From: Luteolibacter rhizosphaerae
Lineage (GTDB): Bacteria > Verrucomicrobiota > Verrucomicrobiia > Verrucomicrobiales > Akkermansiaceae
Length of the DNA stretch: 64,000 nt
Direction of reading: 5' to 3'
NCBI RefSeq assembly: GCF_025950095.1
Contig: NZ_JAPDDR010000002.1
Coordinates: 186,001-250,000 of the forward strand
Shown: positions 18,104 to 26,939 of the stretch, in pieces
Layout of the letters: each line of letters opens with the position of its first letter
Position numbering within the stretch: position 1 is the first letter of the stretch
Notes under the pieces: model-generated
What the model was told of the DNA's origin: nothing
The model's input: only the letters and a program-made list of their open reading frames with translations
Databases searched by the model: none
Program-made: the position numbers and the translations under genes

Positions 18104-20077
18104 ATGCAATTCGTCTCGGGTCTTTTTATCGCTTCCGCCCTTGCCTTGGCGGTTGCCTTCGGTGGTCAAACGCTCGACTACACGTGGGGCCCTGCGTTGA
18201 CGGCCTTGGCCGCCGCGCTCCTCACGGCTTGTAGTGGCGCGATCGGTCTCAAGGAGCGAGGGAAGGGAACTTGGATCGCGCTGACCTTCCTCGCCTTGGC
18301 TTGGGGATGGGTCCTGTGGCGCTGCTGGGGAAGTCCGGTCCGCGAGTTTGCCCGCTCGGATGCTCTGCTCGTAGCGGGCATGATGGCGTCCTTTTGTTGG
18401 GCCTTGCTAGCCGCACCCGCCGGGGCGGCAGTGCGTCTCTTGATGGCCGCCTTGGCCGTTCTGGGAATCGTGGACTTGGTGCTCGCTCTCCAGCAGCGGG
18501 GCGATCCCTCGGTTGCATGGCCCTTCCAGCATCGCCCGGCAACTTTCCCTTCCGGCCTCTTCGGGCATTACAATCACCTCGCGGACTTCTCGCTGGTTTC
18601 AGCCGTCTTCCTCTCGGCGCGCGCTTTCTTGGCCAAGGACTCCCTTGCCGAGCGTCTCCTCCAGGCACTTGGAGCGCTTGCGAGTGTCGCTTGTATCTTC
18701 CTCTCCGGCTCGCGGGGTGGCATGCTCTCGCTCTGCGTCGCCGCGGGCACCCTGCTTGCGCTCTCGGCCTTGGCCGCGTGGCGCGAGAAGTCGAAGAAGC
18801 GCGTGGTTTTGGGAATCGCCACGCTTGCGATGCCGCTGGTGCTCGCCGCGGTTGCGGTGCCTACCATGAAGCATTTCCAAGAGCGCCGCGGGATTACTGA
18901 CGGGAATCTTGAGCGCTTTGCTGACAATCGCTCCCGCTTGCACGGATACGGCACCGCCGTCGACCTCACCATGGATCACCCCGTGAGCGGCGGTGGTAGC
19001 CGGAGCTTCGGTTGGCAGAAATATGCCGCATGGAAACCCTCGGAAAGCGGCCTCCAGCCTCCCAACGACGACTTCGTTCACAACGAGCTTCTGCAAGCGG
19101 CCGTCGACTACGGCTGGGTCGGTGCCGGCCTGATCGCTGCGGCCGTACTGGTCGTCATCCTGTGCGGCGCTGCCGGTTTGATGATCGGGGAGAGCCCCTC
19201 GCCACCCTCACTCCGGGCGATCGATGCGATGATGTGCGGTGGTCTGGCAGCGATGGTGGGGACCTTGGTGCACTCGAATTTCAGTTTCGTGACCCACACC
19301 ATTCCGGGGGCCATGTACTTGGGCTTGGCCCTCGGATTTGCCTTGCCCCGCCGTGCGGTGGACCGTGTGGACTACGCCGCCCGGCCCCTGCTGTGGGCGG
19401 GAGGGGCAATGGTTTTCCTGTTACCTTTCGCCGTCATCCTGGGCATGTTTGGCCTGCGGGCTACCGGAGCCTTCCGTGAGCTTTGGCCTGTGATGTTCGG
19501 CAGGGAGCAGCTGGCGAGGACTTCACCGGGTTTGGCAGCGGAGAAGCTGAACAATGCGCTGGCCGCTTGGCCCGGCACCGAGCTTTCAGGCATGGCGGGC
19601 CACATCGCCCGCGATGCCGCGTTGCGGCCGGGCTTGCTGGCAGCGGACTCGCGTGACTGGCTCTCGCAAGCCGCGGATTTCTACGGCCAGGCCAAGGCCC
19701 TCAATCCCTTCGATCCGGAGTGGCCGGTCAACCGTGCCAACGTGCTCTCCGCGTTAGGACGCGACGATGAGGCCGAGGAAGATTACGAGGCTGCCGTGAA
19801 GCTCGAAGGAGGCATGGAAGGCACCTTCCGGGCTCGCTTCTACTACGGCCGCCACCTCTACGGTCGCTGGTACCGCGCGTGGACCAAGCAGGAACGCCCG
19901 CCCGGCCAGGCGCTCGCGGCTTTTCTCAAGGCTCGTCAGCTCTTCAAGGAAGCGGCCGAACTCACCGAGGCTTGGGTCCGGGGCAAGGAAGAGTCGGAGA
20001 TGGTAAAGGGCTTGGAGGAAACGATTACTTTCCTTGAAGGCGCCAAGGTGCTGCCCGAGCCCCCGCCCGGGAACTGA
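18104..20077 (+). CDS. O-antigen ligase/polymerase (Wzy_C) with C-terminal TPR region
   Basis: 657 residues, ATG 18104 (a GTG two codons upstream is possible). Around ten hydrophobic helices cover residues 1-450. The Wzy_C hallmarks are present: GSRGGMLSLCVAAG, the periplasmic loop DHPVSGGGSRSFGWQKY, and NDDFVHNELLQAAVDYGWVG. The soluble tail (about residues 480-655) has tetratricopeptide-like helices such as FYGQAKALNPFDPEWPVNRA followed by ALGRDDEAEEDYEAAVKL. TPR-tailed members of this superfamily act as polymerases or ligases in exopolysaccharide systems. It closes the polysaccharide locus and meets the convergent regulator gene after 3 bp. Confidence 0.9.
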   Translation: MQFVSGLFIASALALAVAFGGQTLDYTWGPALTALAAALLTACSGAIGLKERGKGTWIALTFLALAWGWVLWRCWGSPVREFARSDALLVAGMMASFCWALLAAPAGAAVRLLMAALAVLGIVDLVLALQQRGDPSVAWPFQHRPATFPSGLFGHYNHLADFSLVSAVFLSARAFLAKDSLAERLLQALGALASVACIFLSGSRGGMLSLCVAAGTLLALSALAAWREKSKKRVVLGIATLAMPLVLAAVAVPTMKHFQERRGITDGNLERFADNRSRLHGYGTAVDLTMDHPVSGGGSRSFGWQKYAAWKPSESGLQPPNDDFVHNELLQAAVDYGWVGAGLIAAAVLVVILCGAAGLMIGESPSPPSLRAIDAMMCGGLAAMVGTLVHSNFSFVTHTIPGAMYLGLALGFALPRRAVDRVDYAARPLLWAGGAMVFLLPFAVILGMFGLRATGAFRELWPVMFGREQLARTSPGLAAEKLNNALAAWPGTELSGMAGHIARDAALRPGLLAADSRDWLSQAADFYGQAKALNPFDPEWPVNRANVLSALGRDDEAEEDYEAAVKLEGGMEGTFRARFYYGRHLYGRWYRAWTKQERPPGQALAAFLKARQLFKEAAELTEAWVRGKEESEMVKGLEETITFLEGAKVLPEPPPGN

Positions 20078-20080
20078 GGC

Positions 20081-21196
20081 TCACTCCGCAAGCGGCAGCC
20101 GCAGCACGAAGCAGGCTCCGCCGCGCGGGCCTCTTTCGTAGCGGATGCTTCCGCCCATGGCCTCCACCAGCTCGCGCACGATGTGCAGGCCTAGCCCGGT
20201 TGAAACCTCGCCCCCGGTCGGGCGACTGCTCAGACGGGTGAACTTCTTGAAAAGCTGGTCCCGCTCGTCCTCGGCCACCCCCGGGCCTTCATCGTCGATC
20301 AGGAAGACGCCGGACTTCGCGTCGCGCTGCAGGCTGATCCTTACCAAGGTGCCGTGGGGCGAAAACTTGATCGCGTTCGAAACCAGATTCTCCAGGGAGC
20401 AGAGCAAGGACCGACGGTCCGCCTGCACGGGAATGCGCTCTCCGGAGCTCTCCATGCTGATCGCGATGCTCTTGCGCTTCCCCAAGGGCAGGAAGCTCTT
20501 GATGGCTTCTTCCGTATACTCGCGGAGGCAAAGTGACGTCAGGCCCATCTCCGCCTTCGCCTCCTCGATCTGCCGTGTCTGCAGGAGCGAGCCCACGATC
20601 TCAAGCGCCCTGTCGGTTGCATCACCGATGCTGGCCACCAGCGCGCTATGGGTCTGGTCCATCGATGCGCTTTGCTCTTGAAGCATGGAGCTGGCGAAGC
20701 GGACGGCACCGAGAGGGTTCTTGAGATCGTGGGCCACCACTTCCAGCACGCGGTTGCGCTCGTCGATCGCCTCCGCCAGGCGCTTGCGGGTACTTTGCAG
20801 GTTCAGATGCACCTGCACGCGCGAGAGTAACTCGGGCCCGTGAAAAGGTTTGGTCACGTAGTCCACCGCCCCGGCCGCCAGAGCCTCCATGATGAAGCTC
20901 TTGTCCGTCACGGCGGAGAGGAAGATCACCGGTATATCCTGCCATTCGGGTTGCGAGCGGAGCCGGCGGCAGAGGTCGAAGCCGGTCATCCCCGGCATCA
21001 TCACATCCATGAGCACCAGATCGGGAGTGGTGCTCCGCAGCTTGGCCAAGGCCTCCTCGCCACTACCCGCGGCGATGACCTCGTGGCCTTGGCGGAGCAG
21101 CATCGGACCCACCACCTGGATGTTCTTCGGCTCGTCATCGACCACGAGAATCAATGACGAATTGGCCGGGCCCGGGAGTGGATCAAAGGTCGGCAT
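20081..21196 (-). CDS. Response regulator-histidine kinase hybrid (REC-HisKA-HATPase)
   Basis: 371 soluble residues. The N-terminal receiver has ILVVDDEPKNIQVV, the phospho-acceptor Asp near residue 64 in LVLMDVMMPGMTGFDL, and the Lys of VDYVTKPF. It is followed by a dimerisation domain with phospho-His near residue 156 (EVVAHDLKNPLGAV) and an ATPase domain with the N box LENLVSNAIKFSP, DDEGPGVAEDE and STGLGLHIVRELVEAMGG. It is thus both a target and a kinase and may relay to an unseen output protein. The start overlaps the end of the upstream hybrid kinase gene by 14 bp, so the two are surely co-expressed. No DNA-binding domain is present. Confidence 0.92.
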   Translation of the reverse strand: MPTFDPLPGPANSSLILVVDDEPKNIQVVGPMLLRQGHEVIAAGSGEEALAKLRSTTPDLVLMDVMMPGMTGFDLCRRLRSQPEWQDIPVIFLSAVTDKSFIMEALAAGAVDYVTKPFHGPELLSRVQVHLNLQSTRKRLAEAIDERNRVLEVVAHDLKNPLGAVRFASSMLQEQSASMDQTHSALVASIGDATDRALEIVGSLLQTRQIEEAKAEMGLTSLCLREYTEEAIKSFLPLGKRKSIAISMESSGERIPVQADRRSLLCSLENLVSNAIKFSPHGTLVRISLQRDAKSGVFLIDDEGPGVAEDERDQLFKKFTRLSSRPTGGEVSTGLGLHIVRELVEAMGGSIRYERGPRGGACFVLRLPLAE

Positions 21197-23318
21197 GACT
21201 GAAGCTGTCGATCAATCCGGGAAGTTGGGCCAGCAGGCGGCCGGCCTCGGCGAAATCCATCTGAGCGGCCGCTTGCTCGAGCTGCGAGGCATATTCAGCG
21301 AGCGGCGGGCAGTCGTGCAGCCCGGCCAGTTCCGCCAGCTCCTTGGCGAAACGGAGGGTCGCTTGGGCTGGCACCAGTTCGATCAGTCCGGGTAGAACCG
21401 AATCGCGTAGGTCCGCCAGTTCACGCTGCAAGTCGGGCCACTCTCCGGCGTGCACCGCATCCGTCACGGGTGCCGCCTCCGGCACGGGCTTGCCGGTGGC
21501 AGCGGTGGTTCGCACCGGGAGAAACTTGGTGAGCTCCAGGTAAAGACGCTCCCGGCTGACCGGTTTGCTCGCGAAGCCGTCGAAGAGGCCTTTGAGCTCT
21601 TCTGGATCTCCCGCCAAGGCTGAGGAGGTAACGGCAATCAGCGGGATCTTCCGGGTGGACTCCTGCGACTTGAGCAGGCCATGGGCGGAAGCCCCGTCGG
21701 CTACCGGCGTGCGGGCATCCATCAGGATGAGATCCGGCGGGTGGCGCTCACACAGAGCCACCGCTTGCTCGCCATTCTCGGCCTCCAGCACCTGATGCGG
21801 CGTGCCCTGCAAGTATCCCCGGATCAGCTCGCGGTTCAGCGGCGCATCATCCACGACCAGGATCCTGGCGGGAGCCAAGCGGTTGAAATCCGCCGTCCTC
21901 TCGCTGGTGTCCGCGGGCCGCTCCGGCACAGGCCCCGTCCGACCCTCGACCGGCACCGAAACACGGAAGATCGACCCCTTGCCCAAATGGCTTTGCACTT
22001 CCAATCGCCCCCCCATGAGCTTTACCAGTCGCTCACTGATGCTGAGGCCCAGACCGGTCCCTTCAAACCGGCGGCCCTGCTTGGATTCAACCTGGTAAAA
22101 GGGCCGGAAAATCTGCCCGACTTGATCCCCCGCGATGCCGATACCGCTGTCCCTCACTTCGAAGTGAAGCGTTTTCCGGTCCATCCCTTTCACCGCTTCC
22201 ATGCGTAGCTTTGCATGCACATGACCACTATGGGTGAACTTCACCGCGTTGCCGATCAGGTTGAGCAGCACCTGCCGTAGCCGCAGGGCGTCGAAGGAGA
22301 GGAAGGCGGGGACATCCGGATCCAGATCGAAGCGGTAGTCCAAGCCCTTCTCCTGTGCGCGGTAAGTGAATAAAGTTTCTAAATTGTCCACGAACCGCCG
22401 CATCTCCACCGTCTCCGGCCGCAGCTCCATTTTCTCCGCCTCGATCTTCGAGAGGTCGAGGATATCGTTGATCAGGGTCAGTAGGGAATTCCCGCTGCTC
22501 ACGATCGTTTTGGCGAAGTGCTTCTCCTGAGGCTTCTCAGCCAGATCGTGAAGCAGTTCACCGAACCCGAGGATCGCGTTCATCGGCGTGCGGATCTCAT
22601 GGCTCATCATCGCCAGGAAATCGGTTTTCGCGCGGTCCGATTGGATGGCTTTCTCGCGCTCGAAGAGCAGTCGCTCCTGCCGCCCCCTCGCGTTTAGGAA
22701 CAGGATCAAGAGGATCGCTCCGATGATTCCCGACATGATGGCGATCACCGAAGTGATTACCACCACCGTGCTGGTGTCCCCGAAGCTCCGGCCCAAGTCC
22801 TTCTGCCGCTTGGCGAGTAACAAGGACTCCTCCCTGCGCATCGCGTCGATTCCTTCCCGGAAACGGTCCATCATTTCTTTGCCAGCACCGGTGGCGACGA
22901 TCGCGCGTGCCGTTTCCGCATCGCCCGCCTTGATCAGCTCGATGCCCTTTGCGAGTTCCCTCTGTTTGTCGGCTGCTGCTGCCCGGATATTCTCGACCCG
23001 GGACTTCTGGGTGGGACTGTCTTGGGTGAGTTCCCCGAGCGTCTTGATCTGGTCATTCAAGGTCAGGCGCGCTCGCTCGTAAGGCTGGAGGAATCGCGAC
23101 TGGCCGGTGATGACATAACCACGGTGGCCCGTTTCAAGGTCGAGCATCGATTCCACACAGCGCTGCACTTGGTCGATCACTTGGCGGCTGTGTTCCACCT
23201 CATAGAATTCCGCGAGGTTCGCCCGGGTGCTGCGCGCTGAATTCACCGCCCCATATACAATCATCACCAAGGCGATGAATGCAGGTACGAGGTAGCGGGC
23301 ACGAAGATAGCGGCGCAT
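21183..23318 (-). CDS. Membrane hybrid sensor kinase, CHASE3-HisKA-HATPase-REC
   Basis: 711 residues from ATG 23318; an ATG 22 codons upstream adds a poorly conserved-looking stretch. Two membrane helices (about 9-28 and 184-209) flank a helical periplasmic CHASE3-type sensor domain (CVESMLDLETGHRGYVITGQ is typical). Then come HisKA with His near residue 240 (FLAMMSHEIRTPMNAILGFG), the HATPase domain (LLNLIGNAVKFTHSG, FEVRDSGIGI, EGTGLGLSISERLVKLMGG) and a receiver with ILVVDDAPLNRELIRGYL and LILMDARTP. The receiver has Arg-Thr where most have a hydrophobic residue and Met before the Pro. The last 70 residues are helical, but I see no Hpt His motif. It is co-transcribed with the REC-kinase gene. 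Confidence 0.92.
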   Translation of the reverse strand: MRRYLRARYLVPAFIALVMIVYGAVNSARSTRANLAEFYEVEHSRQVIDQVQRCVESMLDLETGHRGYVITGQSRFLQPYERARLTLNDQIKTLGELTQDSPTQKSRVENIRAAAADKQRELAKGIELIKAGDAETARAIVATGAGKEMMDRFREGIDAMRREESLLLAKRQKDLGRSFGDTSTVVVITSVIAIMSGIIGAILLILFLNARGRQERLLFEREKAIQSDRAKTDFLAMMSHEIRTPMNAILGFGELLHDLAEKPQEKHFAKTIVSSGNSLLTLINDILDLSKIEAEKMELRPETVEMRRFVDNLETLFTYRAQEKGLDYRFDLDPDVPAFLSFDALRLRQVLLNLIGNAVKFTHSGHVHAKLRMEAVKGMDRKTLHFEVRDSGIGIAGDQVGQIFRPFYQVESKQGRRFEGTGLGLSISERLVKLMGGRLEVQSHLGKGSIFRVSVPVEGRTGPVPERPADTSERTADFNRLAPARILVVDDAPLNRELIRGYLQGTPHQVLEAENGEQAVALCERHPPDLILMDARTPVADGASAHGLLKSQESTRKIPLIAVTSSALAGDPEELKGLFDGFASKPVSRERLYLELTKFLPVRTTAATGKPVPEAAPVTDAVHAGEWPDLQRELADLRDSVLPGLIELVPAQATLRFAKELAELAGLHDCPPLAEYASQLEQAAAQMDFAEAGRLLAQLPGLIDSFSHADL

Positions 23319-23626
23319 CGGCGAGCAGGGCTGGGCGGAGTAAAACCCGGTTGTTTGGAAAAGTCCCGGATAACAGGTCAGCACTCATCCTGAGATCCGT
23401 TCAAACGGCATTACGCGGAATTGAGGAACGAGCTACCGTGCTTAGAACAGCAAGGCGCCATGCACTCTGCATTCAGGCCTGAAGAGGGATCAATTCCCGA
23501 AGGGCTGGAAACCTTGCTGGAACGGGCTTTGGAGTGAGGAGGGTGGAGTGGCACTTCTCCTGATAGACAGGTGGAGGGGCGTTCCGCACAAGGCGGTGCT
23601 TCCCACAACCTCAATCGAAGCAACCC
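23319..23626. other. Intergenic region upstream of csbD-like gene and hybrid kinase gene
   Basis: 308 bp between divergent genes. No convincing small gene is seen; a reverse open frame across it (23411-23866) is antisense to the CsbD gene and has no features. No long palindrome or T-run terminator was found. It should hold the promoters of the kinase gene (reverse) and of csbD (forward), but I cannot place either securely. Confidence 0.5.
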
Positions 23627-23824
23627 ATGAACTCTCTTGAAATCAAAGGCAATTGGAACATCGCGAAGGGCAAGTTGAAGCAAAAGTGGGGTCAGCTCAC
23701 CGATGACGATCTCGACTATGTCGAGGGCAAACAAGACGAGCTTGTCGGTCGCATCCAAAAGCGCACTGGCCAGACCAAGGAAGAGGTCGAAAAGGCGATC
23801 AAGGACTTCTGCGACTGCCGCTGA
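23627..23824 (+). CDS. CsbD family stress-response protein
   Basis: 65 residues, the normal size for CsbD. The family pattern is intact: [40 protein letters not shown] and [17 protein letters not shown]. CsbD proteins are small, hydrophilic and strongly induced by general stress in many bacteria; their molecular role is unknown. The C-terminus ends in DCR rather than a plain helix. It is followed by a strong terminator and then by a DUF3309 gene, an arrangement often seen among stress genes. Confidence 0.95.
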   Translation: MNSLEIKGNWNIAKGKLKQKWGQLTDDDLDYVEGKQDELVGRIQKRTGQTKEEVEKAIKDFCDCR

Positions 23825-23834
23825 GTTGAACTTT

Positions 23835-23862
23835 GGAGGAGTCGCTTGCGGCTCCTCCTTCT
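23835..23862 (+). terminator. Intrinsic terminator after csbD
   Basis: GGAGGAGTCG (23835-23844) pairs with CGGCTCCTCC (23849-23858) through ten pairs, one a G-U wobble, around the loop CTTG. The downstream bases TTCTCC are only weakly T-rich. It lies 11 nt after the csbD stop and 22 nt before the DUF3309 start. Confidence 0.65.
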
Positions 23863-23883
23863 CCATCCCTACCTACCCAAGCC

Positions 23884-24039
23884 ATGATTGGAACCATACT
23901 CCTGATCATCTTGATCCTCATGCTCATCGGAGCGCTGCCCACTTGGGGCCACAGCAAAAGCTGGGGCTATGCGCCGAGCGGTGGCCTCGGACTGATCGTC
24001 ATTATTCTGATCATTCTTCTCCTGATGGGGAGGATCTGA
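23884..24039 (+). CDS. DUF3309 family small membrane protein
   Basis: 51 residues. The start is ATG 23884; an upstream in-frame ATG runs through the csbD terminator and was rejected. Two hydrophobic helices (IGTILLIILILMLIGALP and LIVIILIILLLMG) flank a short loop with WGHSKSWGYAPSGG, the pattern of DUF3309. The function is unknown. Members are commonly found beside CsbD or other stress genes, as here. It ends 2 bp from the convergent stop of the peptidase-like gene. Confidence 0.9.
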   Translation: MIGTILLIILILMLIGALPTWGHSKSWGYAPSGGLGLIVIILIILLLMGRI

Positions 24040-24041
24040 GC

Positions 24042-25247
24042 CTAGTCGGTAAAGACGATCTCCACGCCTTTCTTGCGCCAAGCTTCGGCGAACTCGGCTT
24101 CCAGCTTTTGGAAGCTGCCGCCTGCGAGCAGTGCGGCGTGGGCCTTCTCGATCGGCTCTCCGGCGCGGAGCGCCTTGAGGTAGGCGGTGAGCCGGGCGGC
24201 CCGGCCGCCGCCTTCCAAGTGGCAGAAATAGTGGGTCAGGAGAAGTCCTAGACCGTAGTTGAAGTTGCCGGCCTGACCACTGAACTGATGGTAGGGGAGT
24301 TGCATAAATGTTTGAAGGCGAGGTGCTTGTATCTTTGTCCCAAGCGCCCGGCCGCCTTTCCCTTTTTCGCCGCGGGCGGTTGCGTAGGCGATGGCGGCAT
24401 TGCCATGGGGATCGCAGCGGAAGTAGCCCCAGCTGTAGGGTGTGGTACATGCATACTCGGCGATGCCTTCCGTGAACCATCCGTTGGTGGAGGGGTTCAT
24501 GTATGCGGATGGCGTGAGCTGGTGGGCGAGCTCGTGGATGAGGACGTGATTGGTTTTGGTGACGTCGATGCTGTAGCCGAGGGGTGACTTGATCAGGCCC
24601 AGACTTTCGACGGGAGCCATCACGAGTCCGCGCGAGGGGACGAAGCAGGCGGCACTATTGGGTGAGCCTCCGGCTCTTACGTAGTTGGCGGAGTCGCCGA
24701 AGAGGAGGATGTCATAGCGGCCCTGCCGCTGGAGTCCGCCGTCCAGTCCGAGGGGCAGGCTGGAGATGTATTTCCACGTGGTCTCGAACATCATCGCGAA
24801 ATTCCGCAGCACGTCGGAGCTCAGCTTCACATCGCAGGTGAAGCGGTAGTGCGGGCTCTCGTAGATGTAGATGCCTTTCTTGGCGTCCTCGGACACCACG
24901 CGGGATTGGGAGGCACCGTCGACGCGGACCTCGGTCGGCCACGGGTAGCCGAAGTTGGGCGGTTTGGCGGGTGCCGCGACCGCCGGGGCAGGCGACTCTG
25001 CCGGCGTGACAATGGCGTTGGCCTGATTCTTGATGGAGGTTTGGTCGGCGGCGCAGAGAGAGGACAGCGATGAAACGAAGCTTCGGCCTCCTTCCATGGA
25101 GAAGATCACGTTGTTCCCGTCCAAGCGCACGAACTGGGCTTGGAAGGTCTGGCCGGCGCTGTTGGTCCAAGTCCGGATTTGGGCCCAGGCAGAGGTCGGA
25201 AGGGACGAAGCGAGAGCGCAGAGGAGGATGCCGCGAAGGGATATCAC
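24042..25247 (-). CDS. Secreted HExxH metallopeptidase-like protein with SHD1-like N-terminal domain
   Basis: 401 residues from GTG 25247, which gives the signal peptide ISLRGILLCALASSLPTSAWA; TTG 25259 is the alternative. After cleavage comes an SHD1-like beta domain (RTWTNSAGQTFQAQFVRLDG, NVIFSMEGGRSF) of a type common in Planctomycetes and Verrucomicrobia. A linker leads to a peptidase-like domain with HVLIHELAHQ near residues 236-245 and WFTEGIAEYA about 25 residues later, giving the two His and a downstream Glu expected of a zinc gluzincin. This is the DUF1570-like arrangement. It probably acts in the periplasm or outside; the substrate is unknown. Confidence 0.78.
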   Translation of the reverse strand: MISLRGILLCALASSLPTSAWAQIRTWTNSAGQTFQAQFVRLDGNNVIFSMEGGRSFVSSLSSLCAADQTSIKNQANAIVTPAESPAPAVAAPAKPPNFGYPWPTEVRVDGASQSRVVSEDAKKGIYIYESPHYRFTCDVKLSSDVLRNFAMMFETTWKYISSLPLGLDGGLQRQGRYDILLFGDSANYVRAGGSPNSAACFVPSRGLVMAPVESLGLIKSPLGYSIDVTKTNHVLIHELAHQLTPSAYMNPSTNGWFTEGIAEYACTTPYSWGYFRCDPHGNAAIAYATARGEKGKGGRALGTKIQAPRLQTFMQLPYHQFSGQAGNFNYGLGLLLTHYFCHLEGGGRAARLTAYLKALRAGEPIEKAHAALLAGGSFQKLEAEFAEAWRKKGVEIVFTD

Positions 25248-25302
25248 GGCATAATTCAATATCCGCTTTTCCGTGATTTTCGAGTGGAAAAAGCCTGCCT
25301 GC

Positions 25303-25827
25303 TCAGCGCTGGACGATCACCGGCGTGCCGAGACGCACCGCGTCGTAGAAGCGCTTGGCGTGCCGCTGCGGCAGCCGGACGCAACCGCTCGAAGCGGGAT
25401 AGCCCGGGACATTTCCCGCATGCAGGCCGTAGGCGCCGCTGAAGCGAAGGAAATAGGGCATCGGCACCCCCTCAAACTTCGAGCCTGCGGGGCGGCCGCC
25501 CTTGCGGATGTCGATGTTCTCCTTCACCACCTTGCCGTGGCGGACGTAGTTCCCGTAGAGACTGGAGCGGTGGTCGGCGTCCTTCTGGATCACGCTGAAA
25601 CGCCCGGTCGGGGTGCCTTTTCCTTCCCGTCCGGAGGAGATGGGGGAGACAGCCGAGAGTTCGTTGTGCTGGTAGAGGTAGGCCTTTTGTTCGCCGAGCT
25701 TCACCACGATCCTGCGGTTGCGGGTGCCGCCGCGGTCCATCATCCCGCCGAGTTCGGGGATGGTCGTGCAGCTCGCGAGGAGCAGCGGCGGGAGGCAGAG
25801 GGCGAGTCGGAACAGGCGGTTTTTCAT
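25303..25827 (-). CDS. Lipoprotein L,D-transpeptidase (YkuD fold)
   Basis: 174 residues from ATG 25827. The lipobox LLLASC near residue 20 marks a lipoprotein. The catalytic domain starts at RRIVVKLGEQKAYLYQHNEL, and the active site is HAGNVPGYPASSGCVRLP with the conserved His, Ser, Gly, Cys and Arg. Such enzymes make 3-3 peptidoglycan cross-links or attach proteins to peptidoglycan. The domain is short and has no LysM or other peptidoglycan-binding module. A longer frame reaching 26223 is antisense to the DUF4394 gene and was rejected. Confidence 0.93.
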   Translation of the reverse strand: MKNRLFRLALCLPPLLLASCTTIPELGGMMDRGGTRNRRIVVKLGEQKAYLYQHNELSAVSPISSGREGKGTPTGRFSVIQKDADHRSSLYGNYVRHGKVVKENIDIRKGGRPAGSKFEGVPMPYFLRFSGAYGLHAGNVPGYPASSGCVRLPQRHAKRFYDAVRLGTPVIVQR

Positions 25828-25899
25828 AGGCGACAGAGGCGCTTTCCTGTTCCACGCGAATCCCGGCGCGTCAACCCCCGGGCGGGGATGAAATGCCCC

Positions 25900-25923
25900 C
25901 ATAGGGATTTGGTGTCCGGCTTC
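25900..25923 (+). promoter_or_regulatory. 24-bp element shared with the ferritin-like gene (copy A)
   Basis: The core AGGGATTTGGT followed by TCCGGCTTC is identical, but for one base in the whole 24 bp, to a sequence at 29632-29655. It lies 97 bp upstream of the DUF4394 start. It is preceded by ATGCCCCCAT (25893-25902), the exact reverse complement of the matching ten bases at copy B. Probably a promoter or operator of one regulon. Confidence 0.6.
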
Positions 25924-26020
25924 CATGGATGGAGCGCGCGCGGGTGCTAGCATGGCAAATGTCCGGAATAGCTCCCCGGGCGCGAAACGACAGCGAATAC
26001 CCCAACCCCACAAGGAAACC

Positions 26021-26860
26021 ATGAAAACCAAGATGATCCTCAGCCTCGCCCTGCTTGCGGCGACGCTCGCTCCCGCCACCGCGCAGGAGCTCTTGGCCGG
26101 ACTCGGCCCGAAGAACAAACTCGTCCTCTTCACGTCTTCCGATCCCGGGAGTGTGGAGGTGATCAAGATCACCGGCCTGCCCAAGGGTGAGGCCTTACTC
26201 GGCATTGATCGCCGCCCTGCCACCGGGCAGCTCTACGCGCTCGGCAAGACCAGCCGCCTCTATACCATCAATACGGAAACCGGAGCGGCTACCGCGATCG
26301 GCAGCGCTCCTTTCACCCCGGCCCTCAGCGGCACCCGCTTCGGGTTTGATTTCAATCCGACGGTCGATCGCATCCGCATCGTCAGCAATACGGGCCAGAA
26401 CCTCCGGGCTCATCCGGATACCGGAGCAATTGCCTTCACCGATCTCAACCTTGTCTATGCGAATGGCGACGCGGCTGCCGGAGCCACTCCGGACATTTCG
26501 GGTAGCGGTTATACCAACAGCGTGAGCCCCACGCCCCTGAGCACCACGCTTTTTAACATCGATGCGGGACGAGACACCCTCGTGACCCAGAGTCCGCCGA
26601 ATGACGGCGTTCTCAACACCGTGGGAGCGCTCGGGCTGAATGTGACGAACAACATCGGCTTCGACATCGCGGGTAGCAATGGGGTTGCCTATGCCAGCCT
26701 GCAAAAGAAGCTGAAGTTCGGAAAGTCCAAGCGTGCCTCGCTCTACACCGTCAATCTGACGACCGGAGCCGCCACCCTCGTGGGACCGATTGCCGGTCCG
26801 GCGGCGCTCCTCGACCTTACGGCGATGGGCAGCGTGGCGACCGCGGCCAGCGCCGAGTGA
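26021..26860 (+). CDS. Secreted DUF4394 domain protein
   Basis: 279 residues, ATG 26021 with a good ribosome site (AAGGA, 5 nt upstream). A signal peptide (MILSLALLAATLAPATA) precedes a DUF4394 domain: ALLGIDRRPATGQLYALGKT, then RFGFDFNPTVDRIRIVSNTG, then LRAHPDTGAIAF and NIGFDIAGSNGVAYASL. The pattern suggests a beta-propeller-like secreted protein of unknown role. The gene stands alone between a shared upstream element and a strong terminator, so it is a single transcription unit. It may be co-regulated with the Tat ferritin-like gene at 29717, which has the same element. Confidence 0.92.
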   Translation: MKTKMILSLALLAATLAPATAQELLAGLGPKNKLVLFTSSDPGSVEVIKITGLPKGEALLGIDRRPATGQLYALGKTSRLYTINTETGAATAIGSAPFTPALSGTRFGFDFNPTVDRIRIVSNTGQNLRAHPDTGAIAFTDLNLVYANGDAAAGATPDISGSGYTNSVSPTPLSTTLFNIDAGRDTLVTQSPPNDGVLNTVGALGLNVTNNIGFDIAGSNGVAYASLQKKLKFGKSKRASLYTVNLTTGAATLVGPIAGPAALLDLTAMGSVATAASAE

Positions 26861-26889
26861 TCGCCGGATCCATTTCCTTGGTAGCGATC

Positions 26890-26925
26890 GAAGCCGGGGC
26901 GGGAGGGCCCCGGCTTCACTTTTTA
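26890..26925 (+). terminator. Strong intrinsic terminator after the DUF4394 gene
   Basis: A perfect 11-bp stem, GAAGCCGGGGC (26890-26900) with GCCCCGGCTTC (26907-26917), encloses loop GGGAGG and is followed by ACTTTTTAT. Confidence 0.9.
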
Positions 26926-26939
26926 TCACCTGTCCGGCT

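Noticed and set aside
23411-23866. 151-codon reverse open frame
   Set aside because: Antisense to the well-supported CsbD gene and crosses its terminator.
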